DNA from: Bifidobacterium gallicum DSM 20093 = LMG 11596
GTDB taxonomy: Bacteria; Actinomycetota; Actinomycetes; Actinomycetales; Bifidobacteriaceae
Reading direction: 5' to 3'
Length of the DNA: 64,000 nucleotides
Assembly (NCBI RefSeq): GCF_000741205.1
Contig: NZ_JGYW01000005.1
Coordinates: 370,818 to 434,817, forward strand
Position 1 is the first letter of the stretch, and each line of letters opens with the position of its first letter. Shown in pieces: positions 30,921-38,760 of this stretch. Below the pieces are notes generated by a model that was not told the DNA's origin, ran no database searches, and saw nothing but the letters and a program-made list of their open reading frames with translations. The position numbers and the translations under genes were made by a program.

Positions 30921-32087
30921 ATGGCATTGTTCCCTCCGACCACTCCCCCGAGCCCGTCCGGCGACCCGCGTTCCACACCGCGCGCCACTGCATCGCCCAT
31001 GCCGTCATCCATTCCTGATATTTCCGCGGCCCCACAGCCAGGCGTCCCGGCCCCCACGAATCCGCGCGTCACGAGCACGCCCGGTGCATCGGACGCGTTG
31101 ACCCAGCATGATGTGGCACGCGCACACCAGTTGACCGACCATATTCGTCGTAGGTTCTCCAAAGCATTGATCGGCCAGGAGGAATTGCGTGAATCGTTGA
31201 TCACCACGATGGTGGCCGGCGGCCATATCCTGATTGAGTCGGTGCCGGGCCTGGCCAAGACCACAGCCGCGCAAACGTTGGCCACAAGCGTGTCGGGATC
31301 GTTCCGCCGCGTGCAGTGCACACCGGATTTAATGCCGTCGGACCTGGTCGGCACGCAGGTTTTTGATTTCTCGACACAACGCTTCACCACGCAAATCGGT
31401 CCGATTCACGCCAATTTCGTGTTGCTCGACGAAATCAACCGTGCCAATGCCAAGACACAGTCGGCCATGCTGGAAGCCATGGCCGAAGGGTCCACGACGA
31501 TTGGCGGCGAACGCATCATGTTGCCGCGTCCGTTCATGGTCATCGCCACCCAGAATCCGATTGAGGAAGAGGGCACGTTCAATTTGCCCGAAGCCCAGAT
31601 GGACCGTTTCATGATGAAGGCCGTGATGAGCTATCCGACCGCCGATCAGGAAGTGGCGATGTTGCAGATGCTGGCCCGTCGCGGTTCGGATGTGGTTGAT
31701 CCGAAGATGGATCGAGAAGATGTCATTTCGATTCAGGATGTGGACTTCTTGTGCCGTGCGGCCAAGCGTGTGCATGTGTCGGATGCAATCATGCAGTATG
31801 CCGTTGATTTGGTCGAAACGTCGCGTGGCGCCGGCCCCAAGCCGATTCACGGGTTGTCGGCGCGTGTGCGTTTGGGCGCTTCGCCGCGTGCATCGATCGC
31901 GTTTATCCGTATCGGTCAGGCGGCGGCGTTGATGGCCGGCCGCGATTATGTGATTCCCGAGGACATCAAGCGTTTCGCCCATGAGGTGCTGCGTCATCGT
32001 ATCCTGTTGACGTTTGAAGCGTTGGCGGATGGTATTGAAGCTGATCAGATCATTGATTCGATTGTGCAGGTGGTGCCGGTTCCATGA
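30921..32087 (+). CDS. MoxR-family AAA+ ATPase
   Basis: 388 residues from ATG 30921 (GAGG 9 bp upstream). About 60 Pro/Ser/Thr-rich residues precede the AAA+ core. Walker A ESVPGLAKTTAA, Walker B VLLDEINRANAKTQ, sensor 1 VIATQNPIEEEGTFNLPEAQ and the arginine-containing PTADQEVAML and SARVRLGASPRAS segments are clear. MoxR ATPases act as chaperones that mature partner proteins with von Willebrand A domains by inserting metal or remodelling complexes. It opens a six-gene operon that contains two such partners. Confidence 0.92.
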   Translation: MALFPPTTPPSPSGDPRSTPRATASPMPSSIPDISAAPQPGVPAPTNPRVTSTPGASDALTQHDVARAHQLTDHIRRRFSKALIGQEELRESLITTMVAGGHILIESVPGLAKTTAAQTLATSVSGSFRRVQCTPDLMPSDLVGTQVFDFSTQRFTTQIGPIHANFVLLDEINRANAKTQSAMLEAMAEGSTTIGGERIMLPRPFMVIATQNPIEEEGTFNLPEAQMDRFMMKAVMSYPTADQEVAMLQMLARRGSDVVDPKMDREDVISIQDVDFLCRAAKRVHVSDAIMQYAVDLVETSRGAGPKPIHGLSARVRLGASPRASIAFIRIGQAAALMAGRDYVIPEDIKRFAHEVLRHRILLTFEALADGIEADQIIDSIVQVVPVP

Positions 32088-33154
32088 TCAAGGCCGCATC
32101 AACCGGGCATGGCGCGCGCGCCCAGGCTCATAGCGCCGAGGATGCCGGGGCGCAAGCATCCCGTATCGTGCGCCGGCGTATTGACGCGTTGGCGTCTTCG
32201 CTGACGTTGCCCACCGTGCGTAAGGCGTTGGGTGTCATTGAAGGTGAACATGTGTCGCAGCGTCGCGGGGGCACTGATGATCTGATGGATGTGCGCGCGT
32301 ATGAGGCGGGTGATGAGGCGCGTGCCATTGATTGGAAAATCAGTGCACGTCATGGCCGGCCGATGCTTGTGCAACGTGAACGCAATGCGAGCAGCCGTGT
32401 GGTCATGCTCATGGATATCGGCGCCCCCATGAATGCGACGTGTCCTTCAGGCGAGCGCGCCTGGCAGGTCGCTGCAAACGCGTTGTGTATGGTTGCCGCT
32501 TTGTCATTGCGCCGTTCCGATGAGGTCTCGTTGGTGTTTGGTGATGCGAAGTCGATTACGCGCATGCCGTTCCATGGGGGCCTGCCCCAGTTTGAGCGTG
32601 TGCTTGATGACGCGTTGGACCGCGATTGGCACGAGTCGCGCAATATCGATGCGTTGCTTGATTTCGCTTCGCATGTGCGCGACCGTCACTGTCTGCTGGT
32701 GTTGGCCACGGATGACCATGCGTTGACGCATGAGCAACATGTCAATCTGCGTCGGATTGCGCGCACGCATCCGCTGATGATTATTGATGTGGGCACGATC
32801 AATCCGTTTGACGCCCAGCCGGTAGCGTCCAAACCGTCAGTCCCGATTGTGGACGGTCGTTCGGGCCGTCGAATCCCTGCGTTCCTGCGTTCCGCCGCCA
32901 ATGCCAAAGAAGTGGCGACGCACCGCTCATTCCTGATACATGAACTCAAACAACAGCTCACGGCTGTAGGTGCCACCTTGGTGCATGCGGCATCGAGTGA
33001 TGCGATGTTCCATGCGCTCGTCAAAATCATTGCGAGCGCCCAGCCGCATCATGTTGGGGGCGTTTCATTACTGCCTGGCGCATCCGCTGTCCGCAGTCAT
33101 GCACAATCCGGCGCCAGCGCACGCACGGTGAAGGAAGGGGCGCGGTTGTCATGA
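32084..33154 (+). CDS. DUF58 domain protein
   Basis: 356 residues. Start overlaps the moxR stop by 4 bp (ATGA), so translation is coupled. The DUF58 signature DLMDVRAYEAGDEARAIDWKISARHGRP lies at about residues 65-95, followed by a degenerate von Willebrand A-like fold (VVMLMDIGAPM, lacking the DxSxS metal site). Constant companion of MoxR ATPases. No membrane segment is seen, so probably cytosolic. Last 50 residues are Ser/Ala/His-rich. Molecular role unknown. Confidence 0.9.
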   Translation: MIKAASTGHGARAQAHSAEDAGAQASRIVRRRIDALASSLTLPTVRKALGVIEGEHVSQRRGGTDDLMDVRAYEAGDEARAIDWKISARHGRPMLVQRERNASSRVVMLMDIGAPMNATCPSGERAWQVAANALCMVAALSLRRSDEVSLVFGDAKSITRMPFHGGLPQFERVLDDALDRDWHESRNIDALLDFASHVRDRHCLLVLATDDHALTHEQHVNLRRIARTHPLMIIDVGTINPFDAQPVASKPSVPIVDGRSGRRIPAFLRSAANAKEVATHRSFLIHELKQQLTAVGATLVHAASSDAMFHALVKIIASAQPHHVGGVSLLPGASAVRSHAQSGASARTVKEGARLS

Positions 33155-33657
33155 GGGCACAAGGGTATGCGCTTGACGTTGACCAGCTCGTACCGTTGGG
33201 TCCGTTGCAGGCCACGTCGTTGGTCACGGTGGCGGTTGTGGCGCTCGTGGTGATGGCGGTGTTGATTGTGGTGGTGGTGCGCTTGTGGCGTCCACGTCGC
33301 GTGCGTAAGGCCGTCCCGTCGGGTGCGCATGCGACCGGTTCGCAGCATGAATGGTTGCGTCGCATTGATGCGGTTACGAAACGCTATGAGCAAGGCGAGT
33401 TGAGTCGGGATGAAGCGTTTGTCAAGCTCAGTGAGATTGCGCGCGCGTATGCGTCGGCCGCGTCCGGCAGGCCTGTTTCTTCACAGACGTTGGCTGATTT
33501 GACGGCTGCGAAATATGCGGACGACTCGACGAACTGGGAGTTGTTGCGTCAGACTATTGCCGGCATCTATCCGCCCGAGTTCGCGTCCGCCTCGGATGAT
33601 GTGAGCGTTGAGGATGCGGCGGCTTGGGTGGCCCGTCTTGTGGAAAGGTGGCGTTGA
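33151..33657 (+). CDS. Small membrane protein of the MoxR operon
   Basis: 168 residues, ATGA overlap with the DUF58 gene. One transmembrane helix at about residues 20-45 (ATSLVTVAVVALVVMAVLIVVVV), followed by a basic stretch and a soluble helical domain (HEWLRRIDAVTKRYEQGELSRDEAFVKLSEIARAYA). In Bacteroidetes-type Bat operons a DUF4381-like protein occupies this place, and this may be its counterpart. Function unknown. Confidence 0.75.
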   Translation: MRAQGYALDVDQLVPLGPLQATSLVTVAVVALVVMAVLIVVVVRLWRPRRVRKAVPSGAHATGSQHEWLRRIDAVTKRYEQGELSRDEAFVKLSEIARAYASAASGRPVSSQTLADLTAAKYADDSTNWELLRQTIAGIYPPEFASASDDVSVEDAAAWVARLVERWR

Positions 33658-33658
33658 C

Positions 33659-34714
33659 ATGTTGAGTTGGCGTTGGCCTTTGGCCATTGCTATTGCCGCC
33701 CTTGTAATCGTGGCTGCATTGATTGTGGCATGGCTCGTCACACGGCGGCATGAGGTCTCCCCCGAAGCGGCAGCGGTCTACGATTTGCATGAGGATTTGG
33801 CGGGCGAACATGCGTCGGCCGCCATGCGCCGCTGGCGCGTGTGGAACCGTGTCGGCGCCCTGTTGCTGGCGTTCGTCGTGATTGCGGCTTGCGTGTTGGT
33901 GGGCCGTCCTGGCACTGTGGATTCGCAAACCGAACGGCAAGGCAACCGTGACATTGTGTTGTGTTTGGATGTGTCGGGTTCCACGTTGCCTTATGACCAT
34001 GAGGTCATTGACACGTATCGTGAACTTGTCAAGCATTTTCAGGGTGAGCGCATCGGGTTGAGCATTTTCAATTCCACGTCGCGCACCGTGTTTCCGTTGA
34101 CTGATGATTATGAACTTGTGTCGCAACAGTTGACTCATGCCAGTGACGTGTTGAAAGGTGTGGAGTCGCAGCAGACGATTGATGATATGTCGGACCAGCA
34201 GTATCAGGACGTGTCCGACTGGTTGGATGGCACACAGAACATCCCTAACGCCACCAGTTTGATTGGTGACGGGCTCGTGTCATGCGCGGCCATGTTGCCC
34301 GGATTCACCTATTCGACCACTGCACAGGAGCGTGCGCGGCGTGAAGCGTCGATCGTGTTGGCCACCGACAATGTGGTGTCGGGCAAGGAAACGTATTCGC
34401 TTGCGCAAGCGTTGGATTTGACGTCAAAAGCCAACATTGCCGTGGAAGGGTTGTATTCAGGGCCGCAATCGAGTGAGAAAGACGCCACCACGGTGGATAT
34501 GGAACGGCTGATTGAATCGCATGGTGGCACGTTCTTGCGCCAGTCCGATGCCACATCGGTCGATGCGCTTGTACGCCAGATCAATGAGCAGCAGGTGCAT
34601 GAGGTCGAGTTGCGCAACAAGGCGGCCGTGGTGGATGCGCCTGGCTGGTGGACGTTGGCGCTGATCGTGCTGGTGGCCGGTTGGATGCTCGTGGCATGGA
34701 GGTTGAGGCGATGA
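33659..34714 (+). CDS. von Willebrand factor A domain membrane protein (BatA-like)
   Basis: 351 residues from ATG 33659, 1 bp after the preceding stop. TM helices at about 7-26 (LAIAIAALVIVAALIVAWLV), 83-100 and a last one near 330-350 bracket a vWA domain whose MIDAS metal site DVSGS (DxSxS) is complete. The extracytoplasmic or peripheral vWA domain between two membrane anchors is the usual Bat layout. Ends ATGA-overlapped with the next vWA gene. Likely substrate or partner of the MoxR ATPase. Confidence 0.88.
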   Translation: MLSWRWPLAIAIAALVIVAALIVAWLVTRRHEVSPEAAAVYDLHEDLAGEHASAAMRRWRVWNRVGALLLAFVVIAACVLVGRPGTVDSQTERQGNRDIVLCLDVSGSTLPYDHEVIDTYRELVKHFQGERIGLSIFNSTSRTVFPLTDDYELVSQQLTHASDVLKGVESQQTIDDMSDQQYQDVSDWLDGTQNIPNATSLIGDGLVSCAAMLPGFTYSTTAQERARREASIVLATDNVVSGKETYSLAQALDLTSKANIAVEGLYSGPQSSEKDATTVDMERLIESHGGTFLRQSDATSVDALVRQINEQQVHEVELRNKAAVVDAPGWWTLALIVLVAGWMLVAWRLRR

Positions 34715-35721
34715 GTTCGTTCACGTTTGCCCCGGCATTGGGCTGGCCTGTCGGCATCATACTGGCAGCTGTCATGGTCGCGTTCGCGATAGCGGCCATC
34801 GTGGTGCATGCGCGCCGGCGTACCACGAGTGATGAAACCCTCGTGGCGTGCGTGCGCCGTGTGCTCATCTGCGTGGTGTTGGCGATTTGTGCGCTGACCC
34901 CGGCCATCGCCACACCTACCGTGTCGCGTGCGATCAGCGCCACGGATGTGGTCATTGCCACCGACATTACGGGTTCCATGGGCGTGCACGACGCTCAGTA
35001 TGGTTCGTCGCAAACGGTGAGCCGTCTTGAAGCCGCACAATCAGCCATTGCCGACATCACGAAGTTGTATCCGAATTCAAGTTTCGCCGCCGTGAGTTTT
35101 GGTGCGACGGGCACGTTGGATTTGCCATTGACGCCTGATACACGTGCCGTGGACCAGTGGGCGCGTTCATTGCATACGGAAAGCACGTCCAGTTCGTCGG
35201 GTTCTTCGATGGACGCCGCGCTCGACCGATTGTTGGTGACACTGAAATCCATTCATGATGAACACCCGGATGACCGGCTGCTGCTGTACGTGATTACGGA
35301 CGGCGAGCAGACGACACCCACCACGCGACGCACGTTTTCCTCGTTACGGCAGTTTGTTGACGACGCGTGCGTGATCGGCGTGGGATCCGATGAAGGCGGC
35401 ACTATTCCCCAATCGCAACCCGCTGCGGACGGCGAGTGGGTGATCGACCCGTCCACGGGAGAGCCGGGCATTTCCAAACTTGACCGTACCCAAATTGACA
35501 ATCTGGCTGATGAGCTGAGCGGCAAAGCTGTGTTCCTTGACGCGAACACGACAGCGGCCGACTCGCAGATTGCGGCCCAATCAAACCAGTGGCGCGTGGA
35601 GGAAACGCAACGTGCCCACACGCGTATCACACCGTTGGTATGGCCGTTCTCGATCGCGCTCGTCGCGCTGCTCGCCTGGGAAGCCGCCGCATGGTTGGCC
35701 ACCTCAAGGAGGATGCTATGA
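34711..35721 (+). CDS. von Willebrand factor A domain membrane protein (BatB-like)
   Basis: 336 residues, start coupled by ATGA overlap. TM helices near 10-30 and 47-66 and one at the C-terminus (about 308-330). MIDAS reads DITGS, i.e. Thr where the usual DxSxS has Ser; Thr is tolerated as a metal ligand, so the site may still bind metal. The Asp of the third MIDAS loop is in VITDGEQTT. Contains a Ser-rich loop ([13 protein letters not shown]). Second vWA partner of the operon. Confidence 0.87.
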   Translation: MSSFTFAPALGWPVGIILAAVMVAFAIAAIVVHARRRTTSDETLVACVRRVLICVVLAICALTPAIATPTVSRAISATDVVIATDITGSMGVHDAQYGSSQTVSRLEAAQSAIADITKLYPNSSFAAVSFGATGTLDLPLTPDTRAVDQWARSLHTESTSSSSGSSMDAALDRLLVTLKSIHDEHPDDRLLLYVITDGEQTTPTTRRTFSSLRQFVDDACVIGVGSDEGGTIPQSQPAADGEWVIDPSTGEPGISKLDRTQIDNLADELSGKAVFLDANTTAADSQIAAQSNQWRVEETQRAHTRITPLVWPFSIALVALLAWEAAAWLATSRRML

Positions 35722-36323
35722 GCCGCAACACAAAGCCACAGCGCCATACCAGCACAACAACAGACTCGACAACAGACCTGTTTACAGACACCCCACCAAT
35801 GGTGACGCGACGTACGCCATTGGCCGTGCGCCTCCTGATGATAGTTTTGGCTGTGGCATGCGCCGTACTCGCCGCGCTCGCATTGGTCAATGTGACGGCC
35901 GTATACACCTACAATCAGGCCACGGCATCGTTGGAACGCAATCTGAAGGACGCGGCTGATCCGGCGGCGAATCTCAACACGCTCAAAGTGCGTCAGCAAC
36001 AAACCGATGACCAGTTCGCCACAGCGCACCATATGAACGCGCTGTTGACTCCCCCGGTCGCCACGGCTGTGGACACGAACGCCAAGCTGTCACAGGAACT
36101 GACCAAACGCATTAACGAGGCGCTGGCCCAGCAGGACGCCGCAAACAACAACACGTCGAACAATGCCGACGGAGCCACGTCGTCACAACCATCGTTGAGT
36201 GAGGAGCAACGCCAGCAAATCGAGCAGCTGCTGCAGCAAAACGGCCAGCAGGACCAGCCCAAGGGCGACAGCACTCCGTCGACGAACCAGACGGGATCGG
36301 ACAGCCAAGTCAAGCCGTGGTGA
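35718..36323 (+). CDS. Membrane-anchored coiled protein, last gene of the MoxR operon
   Basis: 201 residues; ATGA overlap with the vWA gene, AAGGAGG 7 bp upstream. One TM helix (about residues 40-65; LLMIVLAVACAVLAALALV), a helical extracytoplasmic region, then a Gln/Asn/Ser-rich tail ending KPW. I do not recognise a named domain. The IS200/IS605 element starts one base after the TGA, so any terminator or further genes of the operon have been displaced. Confidence 0.75.
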   Translation: MSRNTKPQRHTSTTTDSTTDLFTDTPPMVTRRTPLAVRLLMIVLAVACAVLAALALVNVTAVYTYNQATASLERNLKDAADPAANLNTLKVRQQQTDDQFATAHHMNALLTPPVATAVDTNAKLSQELTKRINEALAQQDAANNNTSNNADGATSSQPSLSEEQRQQIEQLLQQNGQQDQPKGDSTPSTNQTGSDSQVKPW

Positions 36324-36480
36324 TTGACTTCCTCTCCGGCGTGAGCGCCGGAGATTCCTACCACGCTGTCCTTAATGAAGGACAACGGTTCGGTGGGTTC
36401 CCGCTTCCATTGGGGTGTTTCCGGCAAGATTGGCTTGTGCCAGTCTCCGGTTCACGGCCCCTCCACGGGCGTTTAGGCTC
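36324..36480 (-). ncRNA. Candidate omega RNA (TnpB guide RNA scaffold)
   Basis: The 3' end of tnpB and the element's end with its hairpin have the position of known TnpB omega RNAs, which run off the element so that flanking host DNA becomes the guide. The scaffold would end GAGGAAGTCAA on the minus strand and the guide begin TCACCACGGC, i.e. the 3' end of the adjacent MoxR-operon gene. 5' limit is a guess. Confidence 0.4.
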
Positions 36481-37673
36481 TCCGCAAGCCCTGCGGCGAG
36501 CATGATGTTGACAGCGGCGTTCGCATCCCGGTCGAGGTGCGCGCCGCATGTGGGGCAGTCCCATTCGCGTACCGCCAATGGTTTCCTGCCGTCGCGCGTG
36601 TGGCATACACAGCAGGTCTGGCTGGTTGCCGCCCACCTGCCGATTTTGCGGATGTCGCGACCTTTCTCCATGCCCATCTGTTCGATAAGTCGTACAAGGG
36701 TGCCCCATCCGGCATCGAGGATGGAGCGGTTGAGCCCCGCCTTGGCCTTGCGTCGGTTGGGCGACCATTGGCCGGGCCTGTCTGGACCGGGTTTCGGATT
36801 GGCGCGTCTGACCATGTTCTTGACGCTCAACGTTTCAAGGGCGACCGCTTGGTTTTCGTCGGTCACTTGCTTGGCGGTCTTGGTCAACAGGTCAAGGCGC
36901 TTGTCCCGCATGTGCTGATGGGTCCTGGCGATGGCGTGTCGGGTTTTTCTGTACCGGTTCGAACCTTTCTTCTGGCGGGAAAGTTTGCGCTGCAATCTGG
37001 AGAGCTTGCGCTGTGCATGTCGCATGAGCCGGGGATGCTCCACGGTGTAGCCGGTACCGTCCGACGCGCGCACCACCGCCAAGGATGCTACCCCGAGGTC
37101 GATGCCGCACGCCTCGTGGGCCGGTTGCGGCGCGGGGAGGATGGGCGCTTCCACGGGGAAGCTCACATGGTAGTCGCCGTTGGGGCGTTTGAGAACGGTC
37201 ACGCTCTTGGGGACGCTGGGCAGGTCACGGCTCCAACGGAACTTGAGCCGTCCGACTTTCGGCAACGTCAGGTATGCCCATTTCGCGCCCTTTTGGTGCT
37301 GTATCTTGAAGCGGGCGCTTTTGGTGTACTCGGCGGATTGCGTGCCGTGTTTCGACTTGAACCGCGGATAGCCGACGTTGCGGCCGGTTTCACAACCGCG
37401 GAAGAAATTCCTGTACGCCGCGTCAGCATGCCGTATCGCCTGCTGCAACGGCACGACGCTCACGTCCGCCAGCCAACGCCGGTCAGGCGTGGTCTTGAGT
37501 TCGGTGAGTTCCTTGGCGAACTGCACTGCGGTCAGGTTCACGCCGCCGTGCCGGTACCTGTAGGAACGTTCCTTGATGAATGCGTTGTACACGAACCGGC
37601 AGCAGCCGAACTGGCGCGCCAGCGCATCGGCCTGCTTGCCGGTGGGACAGGCGCGGTAGTCGTACCGTTTCAT
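36372..37673 (-). CDS. tnpB: TnpB-type RNA-guided nuclease of IS200/IS605 element
   Basis: 433 residues from ATG 37673 (MKRYDYRACPTGKQ). RuvC-like nuclease with the three acidic residues in CGIDLGVASLAVV (D), VALETLSVKNM (E) and DRDANAAVNI (D), and a zinc ribbon CVCHTRDG...CPTCG between the last two. N-terminal OrfB_IS605 helix-turn-helix-like region (RFVYNAFIKERSYRYR). No frameshift or missing motif, so it looks active. Divergent from tnpA. Such proteins cut DNA at sites specified by an element-encoded omega RNA and help keep the element in the genome. Confidence 0.93.
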   Translation of the reverse strand: MKRYDYRACPTGKQADALARQFGCCRFVYNAFIKERSYRYRHGGVNLTAVQFAKELTELKTTPDRRWLADVSVVPLQQAIRHADAAYRNFFRGCETGRNVGYPRFKSKHGTQSAEYTKSARFKIQHQKGAKWAYLTLPKVGRLKFRWSRDLPSVPKSVTVLKRPNGDYHVSFPVEAPILPAPQPAHEACGIDLGVASLAVVRASDGTGYTVEHPRLMRHAQRKLSRLQRKLSRQKKGSNRYRKTRHAIARTHQHMRDKRLDLLTKTAKQVTDENQAVALETLSVKNMVRRANPKPGPDRPGQWSPNRRKAKAGLNRSILDAGWGTLVRLIEQMGMEKGRDIRKIGRWAATSQTCCVCHTRDGRKPLAVREWDCPTCGAHLDRDANAAVNIMLAAGLAESLNARGGAVNRRLAQANLAGNTPMEAGTHRTVVLH

Positions 37674-37719
37674 GGTCGTGCCCATGGTTCCCATCATACC
37701 ACATGGTAGAATTGGTTGC

Positions 37720-38136
37720 ATGAGTAACGACAGTGAAATACGCAAGGGACGACACTGTGTCTTTGACATGCACGTTCATTTGGTTTTCGTCACGAAATAC
37801 CGGCACAAGGTCTTCACCGACCAGCACCTGCGCGCGCTCGAACGCATCTTCCATGACGTATGCGACGACTTCGGATGCCGTCTGGAGGAGTTCAACGGAG
37901 AAACCGACCACGTGCATCTGCTCGTCAACCTCACCCCGACCACGCAGGTCAGCAAGCTCGTCAACAGCCTCAAGGGAGTATCAAGCCGCTACATGAGACG
38001 AGACTACCCCGAACTCGCCAAGCATTACTGGCGCGCCCAACGCCTCTGGTCCGGCAGCTACTACGCCGGAACCGCAGGGGGCGCTCCTCTGGCAACGCTC
38101 AGGAAGTACATCGAACACCAGAACAGACCGGACTAA
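37720..38136 (+). CDS. tnpA: IS200/IS605 single-strand transposase TnpA (Y1 HUH)
   Basis: 138 residues from ATG 37720. Y1 HUH transposase: HUH motif DHVHLLV (His-hydrophobic-His) and catalytic Tyr in the C-terminal helix (TLRKYIEHQNRP). N-terminal RHCVFDMHVHLVFVTKYRHKV is the typical family start. Cuts and joins single-stranded DNA at the hairpin ends of the element. Full length and apparently intact. Confidence 0.94.
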   Translation: MSNDSEIRKGRHCVFDMHVHLVFVTKYRHKVFTDQHLRALERIFHDVCDDFGCRLEEFNGETDHVHLLVNLTPTTQVSKLVNSLKGVSSRYMRRDYPELAKHYWRAQRLWSGSYYAGTAGGAPLATLRKYIEHQNRPD

Positions 38137-38399
38137 GCGCGTTTCCCCGCCGCCCTGAAGGACGGCGTACCCACGCACAGTCCGAGGGCGCAACCATAAC
38201 AGGCGTCACGCTAACCGGCACCAGCCCAACCGGCACAACGAGCAGCGGCTGAAGCGGCGAAACACGGCATGTCCAGTCCGCAAGCCGGATTGCAGATTGT
38301 CGAACGCATAGTGTGCATGCGACATGTGTTTATGCACATAGCCGTGCCCGGCGACTTGGTTTTCCACATGACCCGGCGTGACTGGATTTTCAATGCGGC
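38137..38399. other. Non-coding gap after the insertion element
   Basis: Holds the right-end hairpin of the element and about 220 bp of flanking DNA. A stretch reading GVTLTGTSPTGTTSSG in one frame just past the element looks coding-like but cannot be tied to a gene. The promoter of the following WXG100/hydrolase pair is expected here; no clear boxes were found. Confidence 0.4.
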
Positions 38400-38759
38400 A
38401 TGGCGTGCAATGGAACCATGGTCAATGCATGGTTTCCTCAACACACACTTGCCGATACAGTCAAGCAACAGCCCAGTGAGACTGCATCCACGAGCAGCGG
38501 ATTAACATCCGCTGGCGACGGTGCTTGCGTATGCCACAGCGAAGTGGCACGCGTGCGTCAAGCCGCCAACGGCACGTTCGCTGCAGTGCAACAGGCTATG
38601 GAAGCGGTAGTGCAAGCCACCGCATCGAACACGATGCCGCAATGGAGTGGCACCGCGGCCAGTCTGTTTCACGAACGCTGTATCACATTGAAGCAACACG
38701 CACATGAGGCGATGACCCACATTGAAGACGTGCGTCGCCGTTGTTTCTACGGGGGGTGA
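38400..38759 (+). CDS. WXG100-like protein paired with a hydrolase
   Basis: 119 residues from the first ATG after an in-frame stop; no Shine-Dalgarno, so the true start may be a little further in. Residues about 48-115 form two helices around QWSGTAASLF, the W-x-G turn. Helix 1 is SEVARVRQAANGTFAAVQQAMEAV. Four cysteines occur, unusual for the family. It ends one base before the start of a 579-residue hydrolase, so the two form a cognate pair as in type VII secretion loci, where the small protein escorts the larger one. Confidence 0.65.
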   Translation: MACNGTMVNAWFPQHTLADTVKQQPSETASTSSGLTSAGDGACVCHSEVARVRQAANGTFAAVQQAMEAVVQATASNTMPQWSGTAASLFHERCITLKQHAHEAMTHIEDVRRRCFYGG

Positions 38760-38760
38760 C

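Larger units (their letters stand above)
36324..38180. mobile_element. IS200/IS605-family element with divergent tnpA and tnpB
   Basis: Left end at TTGAC 36324, set by comparison with the second element near 62917, which ends in the same way (TTGAC-TCC-hairpin). Imperfect palindromes lie at both ends: CTCCGGCG/CGCCGGAG at 36334-36353 and GCCGCCC/GGACGGC at 38149-38166. No terminal inverted repeats or target duplication are expected in this family. The right boundary is approximate. tnpA and tnpB start 47 bp apart and point outward. Confidence 0.8.

Noticed and set aside
35344-36032. Minus-strand ORFs opposite the vWA and coiled membrane protein genes
   Set aside because: Shadows in other frames of the coupled operon genes.
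36537-37709. 390-codon ORF opposite tnpB
   Set aside because: Antisense shadow of an intact tnpB with clear RuvC motifs.
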